DNA from: Pseudomonas mediterranea CFBP 5447 | Lineage (GTDB): Bacteria; Pseudomonadota; Gammaproteobacteria; Pseudomonadales; Pseudomonadaceae | Assembly: GCF_000774145.1 (NCBI RefSeq) | Contig: NZ_KN322984.1 | Span: 233,435-297,434 of the forward strand | Direction of reading: 5' to 3' | DNA: 64,000 bases | Shown here: piece by piece, positions 37,241-45,058 of the stretch | Numbering within the stretch: the first letter of the stretch is position 1 | Layout: every line of letters begins with the position of its first letter | Program-made: the position numbers and the translations under genes | Notes under the pieces: model-generated | Database searches by the model: none | What the model was told of the DNA's origin: nothing | Seen by the model: only the letters and a program-made list of their open reading frames with translations

Positions 37241-38354
37241 CGACATTCTCCCAGGCGGCGGCACACCGATTGCGGCCGTCTCGCTTGGCACGGTACAAGG
37301 CCTGGTCGGCACGTTGCAACGCGCTGTCCAGGTCATCGTCCATTTCCAACAATGTCATGCCCGCCGACAGGCTGAGAGCCCCCACCCGTAGACCGCTCAA
37401 CTCGACACCGGCAAAGGCCAGGCGCAGCCGCTCGCAACAAGCGGTCAGGCGCGCGGGGTCACAGGCCGGCAGGAGCATGACGAACTCCTCGCCGCCATAG
37501 CGCGCCAGCACGTCGCCTTCGCGCAGGCAGGCCGTGGCAACGCTGGCGAAGGCCTGGAGCACCTGGTCGCCGGCGGCGTGGCCATGCAAGTCGTTGATGC
37601 GCTTGAAATGGTCAAGATCGATCAAGGCCAGGCCATGGGCCATGTCAGGCTTGAGCGTATTGAGTTCACGGGACGCCAGGCGCAGGAAATGCCGGCGATT
37701 GAACAGGCCGGTCAGTTCATCGGTCGCCACCAGGTCTTCCAGCTGGCGCATCATGCCCCGCAGGGTGTCCTGGTGCGCCTGCAAGGCAAATCGGCGCTGA
37801 CGCATGCGCTGGCGCGACGTCTGGACATAGCGGGCGTACAGCACCAGCCAAACCAACACGATAAACAGCACACACACTTGCAAGCCGGCCAGCGTGGGGT
37901 CGGAGAGCCGGAAGAGCCAGGCGTCCCACAGGGTGAGGCCGGTGAAACTGAAGAACACCAGCATCGCGCAACGCACAAAGGCCCGGCGGGACAGGTGAAA
38001 CAGCCCGAACAGCAGGATCAGTACATAGAACACCAGGAACAGGCCCCGGGCCTGGTCCAGGTGCCCCATCATCCAGGTCTGCCAGCCCAGGCCGATCAGG
38101 ACTTGCACTTCGGTAAGGCTGGGGTCGGCGAACCGCAGGTTGCGACCGCTGATGAACACTGCGAACAGCGCACCCTGGCACAGCACCACCAAGGCGCTGC
38201 CGATGATGACGCCGCGTAACGAGTCGAGATAATGCCCACTGAAAAATGCCAGCCACAACAGCACCAGCGCCAGCGCGTAAGTCGCGGCCGCCAGGGCGAA
38301 GCGTTTGAGCAGGAGACGTTGAATGGCGTTATGGGTCAATCGTTGACTCACCAT
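37233..38354 (-). CDS. sadC: Membrane diguanylate cyclase, SadC-like
   Basis: A 373-aa protein with about six TM helices (residues 15-190) and a C-terminal GGDEF domain that makes c-di-GMP from two GTP. The active site is intact (GGEEF), and the inhibitory I-site RxxD (REGD) lies five residues before it, so product inhibition is expected. The position between the ferredoxin reductase and fumarase genes matches P. aeruginosa sadC (PA4332 from memory), whose product promotes attachment and biofilm. This protein is shorter than the about 487 aa I remember there. The chosen ATG 38354 lacks a good Shine-Dalgarno site; the frame is open further upstream. Confidence 0.85.
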   Translation of the reverse strand: MVSQRLTHNAIQRLLLKRFALAAATYALALVLLWLAFFSGHYLDSLRGVIIGSALVVLCQGALFAVFISGRNLRFADPSLTEVQVLIGLGWQTWMMGHLDQARGLFLVFYVLILLFGLFHLSRRAFVRCAMLVFFSFTGLTLWDAWLFRLSDPTLAGLQVCVLFIVLVWLVLYARYVQTSRQRMRQRRFALQAHQDTLRGMMRQLEDLVATDELTGLFNRRHFLRLASRELNTLKPDMAHGLALIDLDHFKRINDLHGHAAGDQVLQAFASVATACLREGDVLARYGGEEFVMLLPACDPARLTACCERLRLAFAGVELSGLRVGALSLSAGMTLLEMDDDLDSALQRADQALYRAKRDGRNRCAAAWENVDA

Positions 38355-38527
38355 GGGAAAGGAAACTGACAGGAGGCGTCCTACGCTACAGGCCAGACGC
38401 CACTTTAGTGGCGTGTAGGACAAATGACCATTCAATTCTGGAGCAGAAAAATGGCGTCAAATCAATGGCCCATATTGACGCAGGGGTTTCTCGCTCGCCG
38501 CCCCCCCATGTGCTGAGGGATTTATCT

Positions 38528-38658
38528 GTGGCGAGGGGATTTATCCCCGCTGGGCTGCGGAGCAGCCCCAAAGTAGCCGACTCAATTCTGCCTGGTGCAC
38601 CGAGTGGTCTGGTTTTAGGGCCGCTTCGCGCCCCAGCGGGGATAAATCCCCTCGCCAC
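38528..38658. repeat. Long REP-like inverted repeat with extended flanking arms
   Basis: A full copy of the GTGGCGAGGGG family with inner GGGCTGCGGAGCAGCCCC and GGGCCGCTTCGCGCCCC hairpins. Its flanks also pair: GTGCTGAGGGATTTATCT before it and the complement, with one extra base, after it, so the whole symmetrical unit spans about 38510-38677. A degenerate REP half (CAGCTCGCTCCCACAGGG) follows at about 38700-38718. This fills much of the 507-bp gap between the divergent GGDEF and fumarase genes. The rest, 38720-38861, is the presumed fumarase leader, in which I see nothing specific. Confidence 0.82.
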
Positions 38659-38861
38659 AGATAAAATCCCTCAGCACAGTTAAATCCTGTTGCCACGGGG
38701 CAGCTCGCTCCCACAGGGTGTCCGCCTGCGATATACTGCCGCGCCTTTTTAGCGTCGCGCCAGCATGCCCGGCGTGTCTTAAGAGGTGCCGCCCGTCGAC
38801 CGATGCACCCAAACGAGCGGTACCTTATTGAAGGTTCCCGTTTTAGAGAGGAGCGCGACTC

Positions 38862-40385
38862 ATGACCGTGATCAAGCAAGACGACCTGATTCAGAGCGTT
38901 GCCGACGCCCTGCAGTTCATTTCCTACTACCACCCCGTGGACTTCATCCAGGCGATGCACGAAGCCTACCTGCGCGAAGAATCGCCGGCAGCCCGTGACT
39001 CCATGGCGCAGATCCTGATCAACTCGCGCATGTGCGCAACCGGCCATCGGCCGATCTGCCAGGACACCGGCATCGTGACCGTGTTCGTACGGGTGGGCAT
39101 GGACGTGCGCTGGGACGGCGCGACCATGAGCCTGGACGACATGATCAACGAGGGCGTGCGTCGCGCCTACAACCTGCCGGAAAACGTCCTGCGCGCCTCC
39201 ATCCTCGCCGACCCGGCGGGTGCGCGCAAAAACACCAAGGACAATACCCCGGCGGTCATCCACTACTCCATCGTCCCGGGCAACACCGTGGAAGTGGACG
39301 TGGCGGCCAAGGGCGGCGGCTCCGAGAACAAGTCGAAAATGGCCATGCTCAACCCGTCCGACTCCATCGTCGACTGGGTGCTCAAGACCGTTCCGACCAT
39401 GGGTGCCGGCTGGTGCCCACCGGGCATGCTCGGCATCGGCATCGGCGGCACCGCCGAGAAAGCCGCGGTCATGGCCAAGGAAGTGCTGATGGAATCCATC
39501 GACATTCATGAGCTCAAGGCCCGCGGTCCGCAGAACCGCATCGAAGAAATGCGCCTGGAGCTGTTCGAGAAGGTCAACCAACTGGGCATCGGTGCCCAGG
39601 GCCTGGGTGGCCTGACCACCGTGCTCGACGTGAAGATCATGGACTACCCGACCCACGCCGCCTCCCTGCCGGTGTGCATGATCCCCAACTGCGCCGCCAC
39701 CCGTCACGCCCACTTCGTGCTGGACGGCTCCGGCCCCGCAGAACTGGAAGCGCCACCGCTGGACGCCTACCCGGAAATCGTCTGGGAAGCCGGCCCGTCG
39801 GCTCGTCGCGTGAACCTCGACACCCTGACCCCGGAAGAAGTGCAGAGCTGGAAGCCGGGCGAAACCGTGCTGCTCAACGGCAAGATGCTCACCGGTCGCG
39901 ACGCGGCGCACAAGCGCATGGTCGAGATGCTGAACAAGGGTGAAACCCTGCCGGTGGACCTCAAGGGTCGCTTCATCTATTACGTCGGCCCGGTCGACCC
40001 GGTAGGCGACGAAGTGGTGGGCCCGGCCGGTCCGACCACTGCCACGCGGATGGACAAATTCACCCGCCAGATCCTCGAACAGACCGGCCTGCTGGGGATG
40101 ATCGGCAAATCCGAGCGCGGCCCGACCGCGATCGAAGCGATCAAGGACAACAAGGCCGTCTACCTGATGGCCGTTGGCGGCGCCGCTTACCTGGTGGCTC
40201 AGGCGATCCGTAAATCCAAGGTCCTGGCATTCGCCGAACTGGGCATGGAAGCGATCTACGAATTCGAGGTCAAGGACATGCCGGTGACCGTTGCGGTCGA
40301 CAGCCAGGGCGAGTCGGTGCATATCACCGGCCCGGCCATCTGGCAGAAGAAGATCAGCGACAGCCTCGCGGTAGAAGTGCAGTAA
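38862..40385 (+). CDS. fumA: Class I fumarate hydratase (4Fe-4S)
   Basis: The enzyme hydrates fumarate to L-malate in the TCA cycle. The 507-aa length and sequence fit the oxygen-sensitive class I iron-sulfur fumarases. The N-terminal cluster-binding domain is followed by the C-terminal beta domain (VGPVDPVGDEVVGPAGPTTATRMD). Cluster Cys candidates are C66 (RPICQDTG), C185 (GWCPPGMLG) and C277 (IPNCAATRH), in the family motifs. GAGAGGAG lies upstream of ATG 38862, and a strong terminator follows. It sits where P. aeruginosa has its class I fumarase (PA4333 from memory). Confidence 0.95.
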   Translation: MTVIKQDDLIQSVADALQFISYYHPVDFIQAMHEAYLREESPAARDSMAQILINSRMCATGHRPICQDTGIVTVFVRVGMDVRWDGATMSLDDMINEGVRRAYNLPENVLRASILADPAGARKNTKDNTPAVIHYSIVPGNTVEVDVAAKGGGSENKSKMAMLNPSDSIVDWVLKTVPTMGAGWCPPGMLGIGIGGTAEKAAVMAKEVLMESIDIHELKARGPQNRIEEMRLELFEKVNQLGIGAQGLGGLTTVLDVKIMDYPTHAASLPVCMIPNCAATRHAHFVLDGSGPAELEAPPLDAYPEIVWEAGPSARRVNLDTLTPEEVQSWKPGETVLLNGKMLTGRDAAHKRMVEMLNKGETLPVDLKGRFIYYVGPVDPVGDEVVGPAGPTTATRMDKFTRQILEQTGLLGMIGKSERGPTAIEAIKDNKAVYLMAVGGAAYLVAQAIRKSKVLAFAELGMEAIYEFEVKDMPVTVAVDSQGESVHITGPAIWQKKISDSLAVEVQ

Positions 40386-40403
40386 CCCGCACCTTCACAG
40401 CGT

Positions 40404-40442
40404 AAAAAAGGCCGGTGGGCGACAAGCCCACCGGCCTTTTTT
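40404..40442 (+). terminator. Intrinsic terminator of fumarase
   Basis: A perfect 17-bp stem: AAAAAAGGCCGGTGGGC pairs with its complement around the loop GACAA and ends in TTTTTT, 18 bp after the stop. It isolates the housekeeping block from the TcB/TcC genes that follow. Confidence 0.95.
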
Positions 40443-40486
40443 GTTGCGTGCAGGAATGCCTACCACTTATCGGCCTGCTCGCGCAC

Positions 40487-40504
40487 CTGTCGGATCTGAC
40501 AGGT
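40487..40504 (+). promoter_or_regulatory. Putative Tc operator, TcB copy
   Basis: CTGTCGGATCTGACAGGT is part of a 7-bp inverted repeat ACCTGTC-N6-GACAGGT (40485-40504). It lies 77 bp upstream of the TcB start and matches the element in front of the TcA operon at 16 of 18 bases in the same orientation relative to the gene. It is likely a shared operator or activator site. Confidence 0.55.
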
Positions 40505-40581
40505 TACCCATCGTTCATCTCTTGGCATCCTCATGTTCAGCCGGGTATCCCCTGATATTGCCTAACAAGAAGATTCCCTCG

Positions 40582-43500
40582 ATGGCAGAACAAACGCCCC
40601 TCCAGATTGTGACCCCCACCATCGCCAACAGCGCATCCATTGCCACGATGGGCAGCCGGATCGGCCCAGTCGGCACGCGAGGGGCGGCCTCTTTCGAATT
40701 GCCCTTGCCGCTTTCCGGCGCCCGCCATCTGACACCGGCGCTGGCGCTGCACTACAACAGCCAGAGTGGCAACGGCACCTTCGGCATCGGCATGCAGTTG
40801 TCCCTTGCCAGCATCGCCCGTCGCACCAGCGAAGGGGTCCCGCACTATGCCGATGACGACGTGATGATCGATGCCGACGGGGTCGAGCGCTGGCCCGAGT
40901 TCAACGAAGGCATGCCGGTCATTCGCACCCTGGCCGGGCCCGGTAGCCGGGCCTGCTCGGTGGTGCGCTATTACCCCAGGATCGAAAGTGCATTCGATGT
41001 GTATGAACTCTGGAGCCCCGACGATGGCCAGGCGCCGTTCTGGCGGGTCCAGGGCAGCAATGGCCATTTGTATTGCTACGGCAACAGCGAAGCGTCGCGC
41101 ATCGCCGCCCCCGTTGCCGATGCCGATCCGCAAGCGCCGGTCCGCATCGCCGAATGGTTGTTGCTCGAAGAACTCGGCCCGTCGGGCGAGCATATCTTTT
41201 ATGAATACGAAGCCGATCCCGGTCCATTCGACGGGCCCCATGACTATCGCGCCCAGCGCTACCTGCGGCGCGTGTGCTACGGCAACGCCACGGCCAGCGA
41301 CGACTTCTACTGCTTCGAAGAGATCGATCCGGCCAGCCGGCACTGGCATTTCCATCTGCTGTTCGACTATGGCCAGCGCACCCTCGATCTGGCGCGCAAA
41401 CCGGCCTGGTACGTCCCCAAAGGGGTGCCATGGCAACTGCGCAGCGACCCGATCCATGCCTACCGGTACGGTTTCGAAGTCGGCACGCGGCACCTCTGCC
41501 AACAGGTCCTGATGTTCCACCACTTCCCCGCCGAAGCGGGCACCGAACCTGCGCTGGTCGCGCGGCTGCTGCTGGAATACAGCGCCACCGCACTGGGCTA
41601 CAACCTGTTGACCGCAGCCCATTATCAAGACTGGGACGCCGAGGGCCGAGTCGATTACCGTCCTCCCGTCGAACTGCACTACAACGGTTTCGAGCTCAAT
41701 CTGACGCCTGAGCCGTTCATTGAATTGCAGACGACACCCGCCATTGAAGACGGCAGGCGCTACCACTGCGTCGACTTGTACGGCGAGGGCGTTCCAGGTT
41801 TCCTGTGCCGCTACACCCATGGCTGGTATTACCGCGAGCCGGAACGCGGCGAAGCCGACGACAAAATTGCCTACGGCCCGTGGTCACGCCTGGATAACCT
41901 GCCGATCGCCGCCGACAACCCGACGGCGTTGCAGGTGCTGACCGACCTGACAGGCAGGGGACGCCTCAATTGGCTCATCGTCCAGCCCGGCATGAGCGGG
42001 TTCTATACCCTCAACCCGGACCGCAGTTGGTCCACGTTCACGGACTTCAAGCGCTTCCCGACGGAGTTACTGCACCCGTCCGCGCAACTGGGTGACCTGA
42101 ACGGTGACGGTTTGCGCTCCCTGGCCATGATCGGCCCCAAGAGCGTGCGGTTGTATGCCAACCGCCGCGAAGAAGGATTTGCCCCCGGGGTGAATGTGCC
42201 CCATGAACCGGACAGCGCTCTGCCCTTGTTCAGCGACCTGCGCAACGAGCTGGTGATGTTCGGCAATTTGCTGGGCAGCGACAGTACCGAGCTGTGCCGC
42301 ATCCGCTGCAACGAGATCAAGTGCTGGCCGAGCCTGGGCCGTGGGCGTTTCGGCGAAGGCTTTGTCATGAGTGCCCTGCCCTTCAGCTACAGCCAGTTCG
42401 ATGCCGAACGGGTCCGTATCGCCGACCTGGACGGGTCCGGGGCCCCGGCGTTGATCTACCTCCAGAGCGAGTGCTTCGAGATCTACCTCAACCGCGGCGG
42501 CAATGGACTTGAACAGACACCCGTGCGAGTGCCATGGCCCGACGGTGTGCGCTACGACAATCTGTGCCAGGTTACCCTGGCCGACCTGCAGGGCCTGGGC
42601 TGCGCCAGTCTGATCCTGAGCAAGCCGCACATGACACCTGACATGAAGCCCGCTCATTGGCGCTATGACTTCGTCGCGGCCCGCCCCTATCTGCTCAACG
42701 CCATGAACAACAACATGGGCTGCAGCAGCTCCCTGACCTATCGCAGCAGTGCGCAGTACTGGCTGGATGAAAAACAGCAACGCGTGGCCAGCCGGGAACC
42801 ATTGACCTGTTACCTGCCCCTGGCCCTGCCGTTGGTGGCGCGGCAACAGCAATTGGACGAGATCACCGGCAACTGCCTGACCCAACGCTTCACCTACTTC
42901 GAAGGCGACTATGACAGCCATCACCGGGAGTTCCGGGGCTTCGGCCGGTTGTACCAGGTCGACAGCGAAGTGCCCGAAGGCGAGACGCCAAGCGGTTTCA
43001 CCGCGCCGGTGCTGGTCAAGACCTGGTTCCACACCGGACGCACCGTGGATCAACCCCTCAAGGACTGCTTCGCAGGCGACAGCGATGCGGTACCGCTGGG
43101 CCCGACACTGCTGACCCGCTTCCATGAAAGCGACGAGGCCAATGAGATCATCAGCCCCGATCCGGACACCGCGCGGGAGATGGCTTACGCCCTGGGCGGC
43201 CATGTGTTGCGCAGCGAAACCCATCCCGCCGAACCGACCGGCGCGGCCGGGCCTTACACCGTGACCCAACAGCGCTACCTGCTGCGCCATCCCCACGTCC
43301 ACCACAAGAGCCTGCTGGTGCTGGAACTGGAGACGATCACCTATCGATACGACGGGTTTATCGACGATCCGCAGATCCAGCATGGCCTCAACCTGAAGTG
43401 GAACCTGTTCGGCCAGCTTATCCACGGTTTCGCCGTCCACTACGCCAGGCGCCTCACCCCTCTCGACCCACCGCCCTTCGACAACGACGACGAGAACGGC

Positions 43501-45033
43501 TGGTGGCGCGACGCCCATGACGACCAGCAACAGGTATTCCATATCGTCGAGAAACGCGCCGAGCACCTGCACCTGATCGATGACGACAGGCAGCGGCAGC
43601 GGCTGAGCTTGCCATGGCGCTCCAGGGCCAACGGGTTGCAACGTCCAAAAGGCGCCCTGCCGTTGGGGCTCTCCCCGCGGCAGGTCAGCTATGAAAGCTT
43701 CCTCGAACATCAGGACTCCCCGCAATGGGACGCCGCCCGGCAATTGATCGCGCTCCAGGAACAGCACTACCTGCTGGACGAGCACGACGACATTGCCTTC
43801 CCGGCACTGCGCGGCCCACTGGAAGTGGCCGAGTTCGATAAGCATGCGCTGCAAGCCTATGACGATCTGCCTCCCCCCTTCGACATCCGCGAGCAGTTGG
43901 AAACCATCGGCTTCGAGCCCATGAAACTGTTTCTGCCGGACGACCCGGATGAAGACGACCGCGAGAATCTCTGGTCCAGGAAAGTCGGGTTTGCGACCTA
44001 CGAACCCCTCGAAGGCTTCTTCCAACTGACAACCCTGCAGGAAACCCAAAGCCACGGGGTGACCACCGTCGAGCACGACCCTTATCGCTTGATGACCACC
44101 GCCGTGACCCTGCCGGACGGCTGCACGACCCAGGTCGAGTACGATTACCACGCGTTACTGCCGCGCAAGATCATCGATGCCAATGACAATATCCAGCAGG
44201 CACTCTATGGGCCGGCGGGCACTCCGCTGGGCGTGACCTTTCATGGCACCGAGAGCGGCGCTCCGGCAGGCTTCGACGACATCGCCACCTACCGGCCGCC
44301 CGCGGACCTGACACCGGGCCATGCCATCGACCATCCGCAAGACACCCTGGGTCGGATCGCCAGTGCCGTGCGCACCGACTCGCTCAGTTGGATGGGGTCC
44401 CTCGATCTCTCCCTGGTACTTTCCATACAGCGCGACGAGTGGATCAGCCAGCGCTACCTGCTGCCCGACGGGCATATCCGCGCCTCGGCGCACACGCGCC
44501 TGGCACGCCTGAGCGAACGCAGTGCCGCCCAGGAACTCCTGTGGGCGCTGATACAGGGCGTGACCCGGGAACCGGTCCACAGCGTCGTGCTGAACGCCGA
44601 TCGTTACCCGGACGATCCGTTCCAACAGATCCGCATAACCGTCAATGCCGTCGACGGATTCGGCCGTGCCCTGCAAAGCAAACAGCAAGTGGAAGCCGGA
44701 CAAGCCTATGCCGTGGCCGGAGACGGTTCGCTGGTGTTGCAGGATGGAAAACCGCTCCAACACCTGGCCGAACGGCGCTGGCGTGTGAGCGAACGGGTCG
44801 AGTATGACAACAAGGGATTGGTCACCCGGGTCTACCGGCCCTATTTCGCCGATGCCTGGCGCTACATCAACGACGCTTCGCTGCGCGTGCATGGTTATCA
44901 CGACCAGCAGTTCTATGATCCGCCGGGACGTCTGGTCAAGGTCATCAATGCCAAGGGGCACGAAGCCTGGCACGTCTATCACCCCTGGTACCAATGCGAC
45001 TTCGATTACAACGATACGGACCCAGGGGACTGA
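40582..45033 (+). CDS. Tc toxin B subunit (SpvB/TcdB/TcaC family)
   Basis: A 1483-aa TcB protein. The N-terminal SpvB domain has GTRGAASFELPLPLSGARHLTPALALHYNSQSG. VCBS/FG-GAP-like repeats form the beta-propeller that docks on TcA (LGDLNGDGLRSLAMIG, IADLDGSGAPALIYL). TcB mid/N and mid/C regions and RHS-like shell segments follow, ending in HEAWHVYHPWYQCDFDYNDTDPGD. TcB and TcC together make a hollow cocoon that holds the toxic C-terminal part of TcC; the propeller gates its release into the TcA channel. The ATG at 40582 begins the family N-terminus (MAEQTPLQIVTP); the Shine-Dalgarno (AAGAAGA) is weak. The first TcC gene starts 25 bp later. Confidence 0.95.
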   Translation: MAEQTPLQIVTPTIANSASIATMGSRIGPVGTRGAASFELPLPLSGARHLTPALALHYNSQSGNGTFGIGMQLSLASIARRTSEGVPHYADDDVMIDADGVERWPEFNEGMPVIRTLAGPGSRACSVVRYYPRIESAFDVYELWSPDDGQAPFWRVQGSNGHLYCYGNSEASRIAAPVADADPQAPVRIAEWLLLEELGPSGEHIFYEYEADPGPFDGPHDYRAQRYLRRVCYGNATASDDFYCFEEIDPASRHWHFHLLFDYGQRTLDLARKPAWYVPKGVPWQLRSDPIHAYRYGFEVGTRHLCQQVLMFHHFPAEAGTEPALVARLLLEYSATALGYNLLTAAHYQDWDAEGRVDYRPPVELHYNGFELNLTPEPFIELQTTPAIEDGRRYHCVDLYGEGVPGFLCRYTHGWYYREPERGEADDKIAYGPWSRLDNLPIAADNPTALQVLTDLTGRGRLNWLIVQPGMSGFYTLNPDRSWSTFTDFKRFPTELLHPSAQLGDLNGDGLRSLAMIGPKSVRLYANRREEGFAPGVNVPHEPDSALPLFSDLRNELVMFGNLLGSDSTELCRIRCNEIKCWPSLGRGRFGEGFVMSALPFSYSQFDAERVRIADLDGSGAPALIYLQSECFEIYLNRGGNGLEQTPVRVPWPDGVRYDNLCQVTLADLQGLGCASLILSKPHMTPDMKPAHWRYDFVAARPYLLNAMNNNMGCSSSLTYRSSAQYWLDEKQQRVASREPLTCYLPLALPLVARQQQLDEITGNCLTQRFTYFEGDYDSHHREFRGFGRLYQVDSEVPEGETPSGFTAPVLVKTWFHTGRTVDQPLKDCFAGDSDAVPLGPTLLTRFHESDEANEIISPDPDTAREMAYALGGHVLRSETHPAEPTGAAGPYTVTQQRYLLRHPHVHHKSLLVLELETITYRYDGFIDDPQIQHGLNLKWNLFGQLIHGFAVHYARRLTPLDPPPFDNDDENGWWRDAHDDQQQVFHIVEKRAEHLHLIDDDRQRQRLSLPWRSRANGLQRPKGALPLGLSPRQVSYESFLEHQDSPQWDAARQLIALQEQHYLLDEHDDIAFPALRGPLEVAEFDKHALQAYDDLPPPFDIREQLETIGFEPMKLFLPDDPDEDDRENLWSRKVGFATYEPLEGFFQLTTLQETQSHGVTTVEHDPYRLMTTAVTLPDGCTTQVEYDYHALLPRKIIDANDNIQQALYGPAGTPLGVTFHGTESGAPAGFDDIATYRPPADLTPGHAIDHPQDTLGRIASAVRTDSLSWMGSLDLSLVLSIQRDEWISQRYLLPDGHIRASAHTRLARLSERSAAQELLWALIQGVTREPVHSVVLNADRYPDDPFQQIRITVNAVDGFGRALQSKQQVEAGQAYAVAGDGSLVLQDGKPLQHLAERRWRVSERVEYDNKGLVTRVYRPYFADAWRYINDASLRVHGYHDQQFYDPPGRLVKVINAKGHEAWHVYHPWYQCDFDYNDTDPGD

Positions 45034-45058
45034 AAATGTGTACGGGCAGGCCCACGCC

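Noticed and set aside
38408..38683. Short gene 91 codons long between the GGDEF and fumarase genes
   Set aside because: It is made largely of repeat-element sequence (GINPLATDK translates the GGGATAAATCCCCTCGCCACA arm), as are similar frames at other repeats.
38541..40322. 593-codon open frame antisense to fumarase
   Set aside because: His/Arg/Gly-rich mirror of the fumarase codons; runs into the repeat element upstream; no family features.
42067..44151. 694-codon open frame antisense to TcB
   Set aside because: Composition bias only; the sense strand is a clear TcB.
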